Shown here one piece after another: positions 15,082 through 24,936 of a stretch of DNA of 64,000 bases (the stretch's first letter is position 1; each line of letters opens with the position of its first letter). A program made the position numbers and the translations under genes. The DNA comes from Umezawaea sp036375055 (GTDB lineage: Bacteria > Actinomycetota > Actinomycetes > Mycobacteriales > Pseudonocardiaceae), in the NCBI RefSeq assembly GCF_036375055.1, contig NZ_DASUSQ010000145.1:1-64000 (forward strand), written 5' to 3'. The notes below the pieces were generated by a model. It was not told the DNA's origin. It made no database searches and worked only from the letters and a program-made list of their open reading frames with translations.

Positions 15082-17343
15082 CTACTGCGCCGGGCGGAAG
15101 CCCGCCTTCTGCGCGTCGGCCTCGGTGCGGAACCACACGTCGGCCCTGGTGTCGTTGAAGCTGGTGGTGCCGGGCCGGAAGTAGCGGCGGCCGCTCAGGG
15201 TCGCCTTCACCTCGAAGTCCGCGGCGGGCGCGTGGCCGTCCGACTTGGGCAGCACCGACCCCGGCCCGAACGGCGAGCGCGGGTTGAAGCCCTCCGGCTG
15301 CTGGTACCTCGGCGCGGCGGGCGGCGGGTTCTCGCTGCGACCGCCCGTGGAGGGGCTGAAACCGACCGGACGGGGCCGCAGGGGCTTCGGCGGGGGCGGT
15401 GGCGGGGAAACCGGCTGGGGCGGGCCCAGCAGCGGCGGGGACGTCATGGGCGGCGGGCCGCCCGCCGGGCGCTGCGGACGCTGCGGGAGGCCGTTGGAGC
15501 CCCGAGCCAGCAGCTCCGGTGCCAGGGTCGGCACGAACGGCTGGTCGTCCGTCGGCGGCAGCTGCCGGACGGTCTCGGCGGGCTCCGGGTCGTCGTCCGA
15601 CTCGTCCACGATGGGCTCGAACAGCGACCTGGGGCGTTCGGCGGCCGGTTGTGCCGGAGCCGACTTCGACGGCTTCGCCGCGGGCTTGGGCTCAGGCTCG
15701 GGCTCCACCGGCTGGGGGGCGAAGAAGTTCGCGGCCGCGGGGCGCTTCTCGACGGCGGGCAGCTCGACGGGGGGCAGCTTGGCCGGGAAGAACTCGGTCG
15801 TCTCGGCCGGGTGCGGCTCGGCGGCGGGCTCGGCGGGTGCGGGCGAGGCCGGGGACTCCGGCTCCGCCGCAGCGGGCTCGGGCTCGGACACCGGGGCACG
15901 GTCAGCAGGGGACCCGGTGTCGACGACCGTGGTGTCGACGACCTCGGGTTCGGCGTCGCGGGTCGGGACGGCACCGGAGCCCGCGCCACCGGCCTGGGCG
16001 GCGCGGAACTCGGCCCCGCGCGCCTCGGCGTCCCGCTGCGCGGCGGCGGCCTCGGAACTCCGCTGCGCCGCGACGGTCTCGGGATTCCGCTGCGCGGCGG
16101 CGGGGGCCTCGGAGGCGGCGACCGTCAGCTCGTCCGGGTCGTCCCGGCGGTAGTCGGGGTCGTCCGGCTCGACGCCGAGCTGACCCTTGCTGGAGGCGAT
16201 GTCGTCCGAGACGATCGGGAACTGGCCGGTGAGGCTGTGCTCGGGCCACGGCTGGCGTTCGGCCTCCCGCTCGGCGTCCGCGGCGTCGATGGCCCGCTGG
16301 ACCTCGCCCGCGGGGATCACCGAGGTCTCCTCGGCGGCCGTCTCGGCGGGCACGGTGCGCTCGGCGGGAACGGCGTCGTCGGCGGCGAAGTCCTCCTCGC
16401 GGTCGTCCAGCAGCTCGTCCTCGTGCTCGGACTCGGCGGGCTGGTCGGCCTCGGGCTGCTCCTCTTCCTCCTCGTCGCGCCACACCTCGCGCGGGTGCCA
16501 CTCCTCGACCTCCGGCGGAGCGGTCGGCTCCTCCACCGGCGGCGCGATGTCCGGGGCGGCGGGCGGCAGGTAGCGGGTGCGGTCCGCCGGGACCTCGGGC
16601 ACCTCGGGCTGCTCGTCCAGGTCCTCGCGGCGGAAGACCGCGGGCTCCTCGGCCGGGTTCAGCGGCACGGGCTCGGCCTGGACCTCGTCCTCGGGGGTGA
16701 GCCGCTGGAACAGGCTGCGCGGCTTCTCCTCCTCGGGCACCTCGACGGGCTCGACGACGCGGGTCGGCTCGGCGTTCTCCGGGATGCGGGTGAGCGCCGG
16801 GGGCAGCTCGTCGTAGCCGTGGTCCGGCTCCGGCTCGGGTTCCGGCTCCACCGGCTTGCCGAACGCGCTCGCCGGGACGAACGCCGCCACGTCGTTGTTC
16901 GACTGCTCGGGGGCGTGGAACGAGGGCTCGGGCTGGCGCGGCGGCTCGACCAGGCGCTGCGGCTCCAGCGGACGGGGCGGCTCCGCGGGGCGCGGCGGCT
17001 CGTAGGCCTGGGGCGCCTCGTAGGGCCGCTGCGGCTCCTGGGCGGGGCTCTGCGGCCACACCTGGTCCGGCACGGGCGGCGGCACCGCGAGCAGCGGGTC
17101 GGCGTTCGCGCGGGCACCCACGTGCCAGTCGTCGAACTCCTCGTCGCGCATCGGCGAGGACACCGGAGAGGGCGGGGTCTGCGGTTGCGGTTTCGCGGGT
17201 CCCGCGGAGGCGCCGAGCCTGTTCGCCTCCAACTCGGCCAGCCGCTGCCTGGCCGGTCGGACCTGCACCAGCCAGGTCACCAGCACACCGGCCACGAAGG
17301 ACAGCAGGCTCCACAGCCAGACCTGCCCGAAGAGCGACACCAC
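15082..17343 (-). CDS. Membrane-anchored acidic Pro/Glu-rich protein with C-terminal sunset-type domain
   Basis: From GTG at 17343 (GGAGG eight bases upstream) it encodes 753 residues. One N-terminal transmembrane helix (FGQVWLWSLLSFVAGVLVTW, residues ~5-24) is followed by ~650 residues of low-complexity sequence very rich in Pro, Glu, Ala and Asp, then a small C-terminal domain: FEVKATLSGRRYFRPGTTSF, ADVWFRTEADAQKAGFRPA. That end matches the short actinobacterial sunset domain (variant of the SPxYxxTxAExWF pattern), also found on ArfC-like channel accessory proteins. A tethered envelope or scaffold protein is likely. The repetitive acidic stretch cannot be assigned a function. Confidence 0.8.
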   Translation of the reverse strand: MVSLFGQVWLWSLLSFVAGVLVTWLVQVRPARQRLAELEANRLGASAGPAKPQPQTPPSPVSSPMRDEEFDDWHVGARANADPLLAVPPPVPDQVWPQSPAQEPQRPYEAPQAYEPPRPAEPPRPLEPQRLVEPPRQPEPSFHAPEQSNNDVAAFVPASAFGKPVEPEPEPEPDHGYDELPPALTRIPENAEPTRVVEPVEVPEEEKPRSLFQRLTPEDEVQAEPVPLNPAEEPAVFRREDLDEQPEVPEVPADRTRYLPPAAPDIAPPVEEPTAPPEVEEWHPREVWRDEEEEEQPEADQPAESEHEDELLDDREEDFAADDAVPAERTVPAETAAEETSVIPAGEVQRAIDAADAEREAERQPWPEHSLTGQFPIVSDDIASSKGQLGVEPDDPDYRRDDPDELTVAASEAPAAAQRNPETVAAQRSSEAAAAQRDAEARGAEFRAAQAGGAGSGAVPTRDAEPEVVDTTVVDTGSPADRAPVSEPEPAAAEPESPASPAPAEPAAEPHPAETTEFFPAKLPPVELPAVEKRPAAANFFAPQPVEPEPEPKPAAKPSKSAPAQPAAERPRSLFEPIVDESDDDPEPAETVRQLPPTDDQPFVPTLAPELLARGSNGLPQRPQRPAGGPPPMTSPPLLGPPQPVSPPPPPPKPLRPRPVGFSPSTGGRSENPPPAAPRYQQPEGFNPRSPFGPGSVLPKSDGHAPAADFEVKATLSGRRYFRPGTTSFNDTRADVWFRTEADAQKAGFRPAQ

Positions 17344-17554
17344 TGGAAGTTCCTCCAACTGGCAAGTCCAAATACGCCCCGACGCGCTCCGCGCGCCAGG
17401 CTGTTCACCCGGTAGTGGAAGCGGTGCCAAACTACCCTGACGCCGTGGTCAGTCGCGGTCGGCCGTCCCCTGGCGAACGGATGGGACGATAGTAGGCCAC
17501 TCGACGCAACTGACCAGGTCAAAGCGATCCGCGTCGCGGCGTAGAGTGCGCTGA

Positions 17555-18502
17555 GTGCCTTCTTTGACCAACCCCGCCACCACTTCGGTGGAAGTTCACC
17601 GCCCCGATCGGGGTATTGCCTACGGGGTGGGCGCGTACGGACTCTGGGGTGTCGTCCCCGCGTACTGGCCCCTCCTGCTCCCCGCCGGTTCGGTCGAGAC
17701 GCTGGCCCACCGGGTCGCGTGGTCGCTCGTCGTGATGGTCGGCACCACCCTGGTGCTCGGCCAGTGGGGCGCGCTCCGCCGCCTGTCCGCCAAGGGCTGG
17801 CTGATGGTCGCGGTCGCCTCCGTGCTGATCGCGATCAACTGGGGCGTCTACATCTACGCCGTGAACAGCTCCCACGTCGTCGAGGCCTCGCTCGGCTACT
17901 TCATCAACCCGCTGGTCAGCGTCGTGCTGGGCGTGCTGGTGCTGCGTGAACGGCTGCGGCTGCCGCAGGTCGCCGCCCTGGGCATCGCCGTGGTGGCGGT
18001 GGTCGTGCTGGCCGTCGACTACGGCTCGCTGCCCCTGCTCTCGCTGACGCTGGCCTGCTCGTTCGGCGTGTACGGGCTGATCAAGAAGACCGTCCCGCTG
18101 GACTCCACCACGAGCCTGACCGGCGAGAGCATCGTGCTGGCCCCGCTCGCCATCGGCTACCTGGTCTGGCTGGGCGTCACCGGCGCGGGCACGTTCACGT
18201 CGCACGGGATCGGTCACGCGCTGCTGCTGGCCTCGGCCGGTGTCGTCACGGCCGTGCCGCTGATGTTGTTCGGCGCGGCGGCGCGCAAGGTACCGCTGAG
18301 CACCCTGGGGATGCTCCAGTACCTGACGCCGGTGCTCCAGTTCTGCTGGGGCGTGTTCGTGATGCACGAGGCCATGACGCCGGTCCGCTGGCTCGGCTTC
18401 GGCCTGGTCTGGGTCGCGCTGCTGGTGTTCACGCTCGACGCGGCCCGCGCGGGGCACCGGGCGCGCCGCGCGGCGGTCGACCCCGCTCCCGAGTGCCGCT
18501 AG
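17555..18502 (+). CDS. rarD: RarD-family (EamA/DMT) transporter
   Basis: 315 residues with ten predicted membrane helices in two EamA repeats, beginning RGIAYGVGAYGLWGVVPAYW. Family landmarks are LLPAGSVETLAHRVAWSL, NWGVYIYAVNSSHVVEASLGY and YFINPLVSVVLGVLVLRERL, then TPVLQFCWGVFVMHE. E. coli RarD was linked to chloramphenicol sensitivity; the substrate is not known. It is divergent from the sunset-domain gene. GTG start chosen from the ATG-poor context; the first ~25 residues are hydrophilic. Confidence 0.9.
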   Translation: MPSLTNPATTSVEVHRPDRGIAYGVGAYGLWGVVPAYWPLLLPAGSVETLAHRVAWSLVVMVGTTLVLGQWGALRRLSAKGWLMVAVASVLIAINWGVYIYAVNSSHVVEASLGYFINPLVSVVLGVLVLRERLRLPQVAALGIAVVAVVVLAVDYGSLPLLSLTLACSFGVYGLIKKTVPLDSTTSLTGESIVLAPLAIGYLVWLGVTGAGTFTSHGIGHALLLASAGVVTAVPLMLFGAAARKVPLSTLGMLQYLTPVLQFCWGVFVMHEAMTPVRWLGFGLVWVALLVFTLDAARAGHRARRAAVDPAPECR

Positions 18503-18532
18503 GACCCCGGGGTCCCAGCGGCCGTCACGGGA

Positions 18533-19540
18533 TCAGTGCGAACGGGCGACGACGTACTCGCTGAGCGACTCCAGCGCGTCGCGGGCCGGGCAGGCGGGGA
18601 GCTTGCCCAGCGCGGCGCGGGCCTCGTCGGCGTACTCGTCCAACGTCGTGCGGGCCCTCGCCAGGCCGGACGACACGCGCAGCAGGGCGAGAGCCTCCTC
18701 GACCTCGGCGTCGTCGGTGATGGGGCCCGCCAGAAGCCTGCCGAGCCTGGTGCTCCCGGCACCCGGCTCCGCCAGCGCGTACAGCATCGGGAGCGTCTTC
18801 ACGCCCTCGCGGAGGTCCGTGCCGGGCGTCTTGCCCGACTCCTCCGTCGGCGACGCGATGTCGATGACGTCGTCGGAGATCTGGAACGCCGCCCCGATGA
18901 CGTCGCCGTACACGCGCAGCGCGTCGGTCTGCTCCTCGGCCATCTCGGAGAACATCGCGCCGAAGCGCGCCGCGGTCGAGATCAACGACCCCGTCTTCTC
19001 CTTGATGGTCTTGAGGTAGTGCTCGACGGGGTCCTCGCCCTCGCGGGGCCCCATCGTCTCGCGCATCTGACCGGTGACCAGCTCGGAGAACGTCTCCGCG
19101 ATGATCCGCGCCGCCGCCGTGCCCAGGTCGGCGGTGAGGGCCGACGCGTGCGCGAACAGGTAGTCGCCGGTCAGGATGGCGATGCTGTTGTCCCACTTGG
19201 CGTTGGCGCTGACCGCGCCCCGCCTCATGGTCGCCTCGTCCATCACGTCGTCGTGGTAGAGCGTCGCGAGGTGCGTCAGCTCGACGACCGCGGCCGCCTT
19301 GATGACGTTCTCCCGGTCCCACGTTCCGGTGAACTGGGCGGCGAGCAGGGTGAACAGCGGGCGAATCCGCTTGCCGCCCGCGTCCACGAGGTGCAGGGAC
19401 GTCTCCATCACCGGGTGGAAGTCGCTCTGCACCACTTTCCGCAGAAGTTCTTCCACCTCGGCGAGGCCGTCCTGCACCACCTCCGCCAGCACAGGGTCGA
19501 CGAACTGGAACCCTGTCCCCACCTGCTCGCTACTGGTCAC
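18533..19540 (-). CDS. Long-chain polyprenyl diphosphate synthase (menaquinone side chain)
   Basis: 335 residues of the trans-isoprenyl synthase family. The first aspartate-rich motif is DDVMDEATMRRG (DDxxD...RR), with HLVDAGGKRIRPLFTLLAAQ upstream. The second is DDVIDIASPTEESGKTPGTD. It elongates farnesyl or geranylgeranyl diphosphate to the C35-C45 tail that MenA attaches to dihydroxynaphthoate; chain length cannot be read from sequence here. The GTG start lies 19 bp after the nuoN stop, so it is probably the last gene of the nuo operon, tying quinone supply to complex I. It is the counterpart of mycobacterial GrcC1. Confidence 0.9.
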   Translation of the reverse strand: MTSSEQVGTGFQFVDPVLAEVVQDGLAEVEELLRKVVQSDFHPVMETSLHLVDAGGKRIRPLFTLLAAQFTGTWDRENVIKAAAVVELTHLATLYHDDVMDEATMRRGAVSANAKWDNSIAILTGDYLFAHASALTADLGTAAARIIAETFSELVTGQMRETMGPREGEDPVEHYLKTIKEKTGSLISTAARFGAMFSEMAEEQTDALRVYGDVIGAAFQISDDVIDIASPTEESGKTPGTDLREGVKTLPMLYALAEPGAGSTRLGRLLAGPITDDAEVEEALALLRVSSGLARARTTLDEYADEARAALGKLPACPARDALESLSEYVVARSH

Positions 19541-19559
19541 CCTTGAAGCCTACGTACCA

Positions 19560-21125
19560 CTAGAAGATGAAGCCGCCTGCCCCCGCCCAATCGAGGGCGA
19601 AGGAGGGCCAAACGCCCAGGACGAGGGTGATCGCCGCGCCCAGGGTGATCGCCACGGTGGTGAACGCGCCGGGCACGGTCACCGTGGGGCCGTCGGGTGC
19701 GGGTTCGCTGAAGTACATGAGCACGATGACCCGCAGGTAGAAGAACGCGGCCACCGCGCTGGCCACCAGGGCCACCACGACGAGGGGTGCGAGACCGTCC
19801 TCGATGGCCGCCGCGAACACCACGAACTTGCCCACGAAACCACTCGTCAGGGGGATGCCCGCCAGCGCGAGGAGCAGGAACGTGAAGACGGCCGCGAGCA
19901 CCGGCGACCTCTTCGCGAGCCCCGCCCACTGCGACAGGTGGGTCGCCTCGCCGTCGGCGTTGCGCACCAGGCTGATCACGCCGAACACGGCGATCGTGGT
20001 GAAGCCGTAGGCCAGCAGGTAGAACAGCGTGCCCGACAGGCCCTGCTCGGTCAGCGAGATCGAGCCGATCAGCAGGAAGCCCGCGTGCGCCACCGAGGAG
20101 TACGCGACCATGCGCTTCACGTCGGTCTGGGTGAGGCCGAGGACCGCGCCGATGACCATCGAGGCCACGGCGACGCCCCACAGGACGCCCCGCCACTCCC
20201 AGTTGGTCCGCTCGAACGCGACCGTCAGCACGCGCAGGATGCCGCCGAAGGCCGCGACCTTCGTGCAGGCCGCCATGAACGCCGTGATCGGCGTCGGGGC
20301 GCCCTGGTAGACGTCCGGGGTCCAGGCGTGGAACGGGCCGACGGAGGCCTTGAACAGCAGGCCGACGACCAGCAGGCCGAAGCCCGCGAACAGCAGCGTG
20401 TCGGACTTGTCGCTGCCCGCCGTGGCGGTCGCGATGTCGGCCAGCTTCACGGAGCCCGCGTAGCCGTAGAGCAGCGCGAGGCCGTAGAGGAAGAACGCCG
20501 AGGCGAACGCGCCGAGCAGGAAGTACTTGACCGCCGCCTCCTGCGAGAGCAGGCGGCGACGACGGGCGAGGCCGCACATCAGGTACAGCGGCAGCGACAG
20601 CACTTCCAGGGCGATGAACATCGTCAGCAGGTCGTTCGCCGCGACGAACACCATCATCCCGGAGAGCGCGAACAGCGTCAGCGGGAAGACCTCGGTCTGC
20701 ATGCCCGTGCGGGACGCCTGGGCGCGGTCCTGGACCGTGCCGGGGCGGACCGCGGCGTCGGCGACGAACGCGCCGCCGGGCTCGACGGACCGGTCCGCGA
20801 TCAGCAGGACCGAGCCGAACGCGAGCAGGAGCAGCGTGACCCAGAGGAAGATCACCGGCCGGTCGACCGCGATGGCCTCCGACAGCGTGGTGATGCCCTG
20901 GGGCTTGTTGTCGTCACCGGCCGCGTAGATGCCGAGCGCGCCGCCGGCGGCGACGAGGGCGAGCATGGTCAGCACGACCTGCGCCGCCCACCGCTGGTGC
21001 CTCGGCAGGAAAGCCTCGAACAGCACGGCGACGCAGGCGGCGCCGAGCACGATCAGCACCGGTGCGATGGCGCCGTACAGGATCTCCGGCGGGTCGATCG
21101 GCTGAATCTGGGCGAGGAACTTCAC
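19560..21125 (-). CDS. nuoN: NADH-quinone oxidoreductase subunit N
   Basis: 521 residues, ~14 membrane helices, one of the three antiporter-like proton-pumping subunits of complex I. It carries the key Lys/Glu helix features of the family (SRTGMQTEVFPLTLFALSGM, then SVGPFHAWTPDVYQGAPTPI and KRMVAYSSVAHAGFLLIG). It follows nuoM with a 1-bp gap in the order M-N and uses a GTG start. The next gene is the polyprenyl synthase. Confidence 0.95.
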   Translation of the reverse strand: MKFLAQIQPIDPPEILYGAIAPVLIVLGAACVAVLFEAFLPRHQRWAAQVVLTMLALVAAGGALGIYAAGDDNKPQGITTLSEAIAVDRPVIFLWVTLLLLAFGSVLLIADRSVEPGGAFVADAAVRPGTVQDRAQASRTGMQTEVFPLTLFALSGMMVFVAANDLLTMFIALEVLSLPLYLMCGLARRRRLLSQEAAVKYFLLGAFASAFFLYGLALLYGYAGSVKLADIATATAGSDKSDTLLFAGFGLLVVGLLFKASVGPFHAWTPDVYQGAPTPITAFMAACTKVAAFGGILRVLTVAFERTNWEWRGVLWGVAVASMVIGAVLGLTQTDVKRMVAYSSVAHAGFLLIGSISLTEQGLSGTLFYLLAYGFTTIAVFGVISLVRNADGEATHLSQWAGLAKRSPVLAAVFTFLLLALAGIPLTSGFVGKFVVFAAAIEDGLAPLVVVALVASAVAAFFYLRVIVLMYFSEPAPDGPTVTVPGAFTTVAITLGAAITLVLGVWPSFALDWAGAGGFIF

Positions 21126-21126
21126 G

Positions 21127-22692
21127 TCACTTGCCTTCCTGCGCGACCGGGTCGATCACGCCGACCTCGCTCAACGTCGCCCCGATCGACGGGGTGATCA
21201 CGTCCAACACCGGCTTCGGGTAGAACCCGAGCACGAGGATCAGGGCCACGAGCGGCGCCAGCACGGCGAGTTCCCGCTTGTCCAGGTCCTTGATCGCGGA
21301 GCGCTCGGGGTCCTTCGCGGTCCCGGGGCCGCCCGCCACGCTCAGCAGTGCCGTGCCGCGCACGGGGCCCTGGAAGACCCGCTGGTAGACCCACAGCACG
21401 TACAGGGCGGCCAGCACCATGCCGAGCGTGGAGACGATGGTGAACACCGGCTGGTTGGGGTACGAGCCGATGAGCACCAGGAACTCGCTCACGAACGAGT
21501 TCGTGCCGGGCAGCGCCAGCGAGGACAGACCGGCCACGAAGAACAGGCCGCCCAGCACCGGCGTCAGCTTCGCCATGCCGCCGTAGTCCTGGATGAGGCG
21601 GGAGCCGCCGCGCGACATCACCATGCCCACGACCAGGAACAGCATGCCGGTCGAGATGCCGTGGTTGACCATGTACAGCACCGCGCCGGTCCCGGCCTGC
21701 GAGCTGAAGGCGAAGATGCCCAGCGCGATGAAGCCGAAGTGGGCGATCGAGGTGTACGCGACGAACCGCTTCATGTCCGTCTGGCCGACCGCGAGCAGCG
21801 AGCCGTAGATGATGCCGACGACCGCGAGGGACAGCACCACGGGTGCCAGTTCCTTGCTGGCCGCCGGGAACAGCGGCAGGCAGTAGCGCAGGAAGCCGAA
21901 CGTGCCGATCTTGTCCAGGATGCCGACGAGCAGCACACCGGCGCCGACGGGCGCCTCGGCACCGGCGTCGGGCAGCCACGTGTGCAGCGGCACCAGCGGG
22001 GCCTTGATCGCGAACGCGATGAAGAACCCGAGGAACAGCCAGATCTGCGTGGACGTCGGCGCGTCCTTCATGACCGTGACGAGCGTGGCCCAGTCGAGCG
22101 TGCCCTGGCCCAGCTTGTCCGCGCTGGTGACGTACAGGCCGATCACCGACGCGAGCATGATCAGCCCGCCGAGCAGCGAGTAGAGGAAGAACTTCATCGC
22201 CGCGTACTGCCGGTTCGGGCCGCCGAAGCGGCCGATCAGGAAGTACATCGGGACGAGGACGGCCTCGAAGAACACGTAGAACACGAACACGTCGGTCGCG
22301 GCGAACACGCCGACCATGCCGGTCTGCATCGCGAGCAGGAGCGAGAAGAACCCGCTCGCGCTGCGGCCCTCCGGCAGCTTGTCCGACCAGGCGCCGCCGA
22401 TGACGACGGGCATCAGGAAGGCGATCAGCGCGATCATCACCAGCGCGATGCCGTCGACGCCGAACGACAGGTGCACCCCGAAGGTCGGGATCCACTCGGC
22501 CGAACTGGTCAGCTGCAACCGGGCGGTCGACGACGGGTCGTACGCCACCCAGGCGACGACCGCCAGCGCGAGTTCCACGAGCGAGAACCCGAGCGCGACG
22601 AACTTCGCGATCCGGTCGTTCCCCCGCAGGAAGGCCACCACCACGCTGCCGACCAGCGGCAGCAGGAGCAGCGCGATCAGCGTCCAGCTCAC
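21127..22692 (-). CDS. nuoM: NADH-quinone oxidoreductase subunit M
   Basis: 521 residues with ~14 membrane helices, the second antiporter-like subunit. Recognised by GVDGIALVMIALIAFLMPVV, FYVFFEAVLVPMYFLIGRFG (the conserved Glu), KAPLVPLHTWLPDAGAEAP and RFVAYTSIAHFGFIALG. GTG start overlaps the nuoL stop by 4 bp. Length is normal. Confidence 0.95.
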   Translation of the reverse strand: MSWTLIALLLLPLVGSVVVAFLRGNDRIAKFVALGFSLVELALAVVAWVAYDPSSTARLQLTSSAEWIPTFGVHLSFGVDGIALVMIALIAFLMPVVIGGAWSDKLPEGRSASGFFSLLLAMQTGMVGVFAATDVFVFYVFFEAVLVPMYFLIGRFGGPNRQYAAMKFFLYSLLGGLIMLASVIGLYVTSADKLGQGTLDWATLVTVMKDAPTSTQIWLFLGFFIAFAIKAPLVPLHTWLPDAGAEAPVGAGVLLVGILDKIGTFGFLRYCLPLFPAASKELAPVVLSLAVVGIIYGSLLAVGQTDMKRFVAYTSIAHFGFIALGIFAFSSQAGTGAVLYMVNHGISTGMLFLVVGMVMSRGGSRLIQDYGGMAKLTPVLGGLFFVAGLSSLALPGTNSFVSEFLVLIGSYPNQPVFTIVSTLGMVLAALYVLWVYQRVFQGPVRGTALLSVAGGPGTAKDPERSAIKDLDKRELAVLAPLVALILVLGFYPKPVLDVITPSIGATLSEVGVIDPVAQEGK

Positions 22693-24626
22693 GAGAACCT
22701 CACCATCAGAAGCGCGCCCAGCACGCAGATCGCGCCCAGGAGCATGGAGAGCGCGTACGAGCGCACGAAACCGGTCTGGAGACGGCGCAACCGGCCGGAG
22801 CTACCGCCGAGCAGCGCGGCGGTCCCGTTGACGAGGCCGTCGACGCCCTTGTTGTCCACGAACACGAGCGCGCGGGTGAGCCAGGTGCCCGGCCGCGCGA
22901 ACAGCGCCTCGTTGAGCGCGTTGCCGTACAGGTCGGCGCGCGCGGCGCGGACCGGGAACGACACGCGCAGCGGGCGCTCGGTCGGCTGCGGCTTGCGGCC
23001 GAAGAGCAGGAACGCGACCGCGGCGCCGACCACCGAGAGCGCGACGCTCAGGATGGCGACGGTGGTGTGGCCGATCGCGCCGTGGGTCTCCTCCAGCGGG
23101 CCGAGCGAGGGCTCCAGCCAGTCCGCGAGGCGGTGGCCGTTCTCCAGGAAGAAGCCCGCTCCGACGGAGCCGACGGCCAGCACGATCATCGGGATCCTCA
23201 TCGACCACGGCGACTCGTGCGGGTGGTACTCGCGACCGTCCTCGGAGGTCCGGAGCTCCTTCCAGCGCGGCTTGCCCAGGAAGACCAGGATCAGCAGGCG
23301 GGTCATGTAGAACGCGGTCAGCGCTGCGCCCAGCAGGGCGACACCGCCGAACACGTACCCGCGCCAGCCCGGCTCGCCGAAGGCGGCCGCGATGATGGCG
23401 TCCTTGGAGAAGAAGCCGGAGAACGGCGGGATGCCGATGAGCGCGAGGTAGCCGAGGGCCCACGTCGCGAACGTGATCGGCATGTACTTCGCGAGCCCGC
23501 CCATCCGGCGGATGTTGCCCTCGTCGTTCATGCCGTGCATGACCGAACCGGCACCGAGGAAGAGTCCTGCCTTGAAGAAACCGTGCGTCAGCAGGTGCAT
23601 GATGCCCAGCGCGTAGCCGACCGGGCCGAGGCCGACGGCGAGGATCATGTAGCCGATCTGGCTGACCGTCGAGTACGCGAGGACCTTCTTGAAGTCGTCG
23701 TACGCGCAGCCGATGACGCACCCGATCAGCAGCGTGACGCCACCGATGATCATGACGACCAGGCGGCCGTCCGCGCTGAGGTTGTAGATCGGGTTCGAGC
23801 GGGCGATGAGGTACACGCCCGCGGTCACCATCGTCGCCGCGTGGATCAGGGCCGACACGGGGGTCGGACCGGCCATCGCGTCCGGGAGCCACGCCTGGAG
23901 CGGGAACTGGCCGGACTTGCCGCAGGCGCCGAGCAGGAGCAGCAGCGTGATCGCGAGGATCGAGCCGGACGAGAGCTCGTCCACCCGCGCGAACACGTCG
24001 GTGTACTGGGTGGTGCCCAGCTCGTTGAACATGATGAAGATGGCGATGGCGAGACCCAGGTCGCCGACCCGGTTCATCAGGAACGCCTTCTTGGCCGCGG
24101 AGGCCGCTTCCGGCTTGTACTGGTACCAGCCGATGAGCAGGTAGGAGGCGAGGCCCACGCCCTCCCAGCCGAAGTACAGGGTCACGAACCCGTTGCCCAG
24201 CACCAGGAGCAGCATCGCCGACACGAAGAGGTTCAGGTAGGCGAAGAACTTCCGCCTGCCGTCCTCGTGGGCCATGTAGCCGACCGAGTAGATGTGGATC
24301 AACGAGCCGACACCGGTGATCAGGAGCACGAACGTCAGCGACAGCGGGTCGAGCCGCAGGCCGAACTCGACGTCGAGCGCGCCGACCGGGATCCAGTCGA
24401 ACAGGTGGAGCTCGCTGGTCCGCTCCTCCCCGCTCTGGCCGATGGTCGTGAAGAACAGCGCTAGTCCGTAGCCGAACGCCGCGATGATCGTGGCGCAGCC
24501 CAGGAGGTGGCCCCACCTGTCGGCTCGCTTGCCTGCCAGCAGCAGCACGGCCGCACCGAACGCGGGCAGGGCTAGCAGCAACCAGGCGAGACTCGCGAGC
24601 CCGCTGGCGGCAACTGGTTCCGTCAC
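22689..24626 (-). CDS. nuoL: NADH-quinone oxidoreductase subunit L
   Basis: 645 residues, the largest antiporter-like subunit, with ~16 helices and the long lateral helix region near the C-terminus. Landmarks are LRLDPLSLTFVLLITGVGSL, FYFGWEGVGLASYLLIG-like TLYFGWEGVGLAS, QFPLQAWLPDAMAGPTPVSA and KKVLAYSTVSQIGYMILAVG. GTG start 10 bp after the nuoK stop. Complete. Confidence 0.95.
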   Translation of the reverse strand: MTEPVAASGLASLAWLLLALPAFGAAVLLLAGKRADRWGHLLGCATIIAAFGYGLALFFTTIGQSGEERTSELHLFDWIPVGALDVEFGLRLDPLSLTFVLLITGVGSLIHIYSVGYMAHEDGRRKFFAYLNLFVSAMLLLVLGNGFVTLYFGWEGVGLASYLLIGWYQYKPEAASAAKKAFLMNRVGDLGLAIAIFIMFNELGTTQYTDVFARVDELSSGSILAITLLLLLGACGKSGQFPLQAWLPDAMAGPTPVSALIHAATMVTAGVYLIARSNPIYNLSADGRLVVMIIGGVTLLIGCVIGCAYDDFKKVLAYSTVSQIGYMILAVGLGPVGYALGIMHLLTHGFFKAGLFLGAGSVMHGMNDEGNIRRMGGLAKYMPITFATWALGYLALIGIPPFSGFFSKDAIIAAAFGEPGWRGYVFGGVALLGAALTAFYMTRLLILVFLGKPRWKELRTSEDGREYHPHESPWSMRIPMIVLAVGSVGAGFFLENGHRLADWLEPSLGPLEETHGAIGHTTVAILSVALSVVGAAVAFLLFGRKPQPTERPLRVSFPVRAARADLYGNALNEALFARPGTWLTRALVFVDNKGVDGLVNGTAALLGGSSGRLRRLQTGFVRSYALSMLLGAICVLGALLMVRFS

Positions 24627-24636
24627 CGGTGACCTC

Positions 24637-24936
24637 TCAGTACTTCAGCAGGTTGGAATCGTCGACCGAGGCCGAGCGACGCGTGCGGAAGATCGACATG
24701 ATGATCGTCAGGCCCACCACGACTTCGGCGGCGGCCACGACCATCACGAAGAAACCCATCACCTGGCCGTCGAGCTCCCCGTGCATCCGGGAGAACGTGA
24801 CCAGCGTGAGGTTCACCGCGTTGAGCATCAGCTCGACGCACATGAACACGACGATTGCGTTGCGCCGCACCAGAACGCCCACCGCGCCGAGGCTGAACAG
24901 CAGCGCGGACAGGAGCAGGTAGTAGGTCGGGGTCAC
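24637..24936 (-). CDS. nuoK: NADH-quinone oxidoreductase subunit K
   Basis: 99 residues with three membrane helices. The conserved acidic residues lie in VVFMCVELMLNAVNLTLV and AAAEVVVGLTIIMSIFR, which are essential for proton pumping in the family. GTG start at 24936, overlapping the nuoJ stop by 4 bp. The longer open frame upstream is a shadow of nuoJ. Confidence 0.95.
   Translation of the reverse strand: MTPTYYLLLSALLFSLGAVGVLVRRNAIVVFMCVELMLNAVNLTLVTFSRMHGELDGQVMGFFVMVVAAAEVVVGLTIIMSIFRTRRSASVDDSNLLKY

Noticed and set aside
16187..17415. Long plus-strand frames opposite the sunset-domain gene
   Set aside because: They are Gly/Arg/Leu-rich reflections of the acidic Pro/Glu-rich gene on the minus strand, as expected in high-GC DNA.
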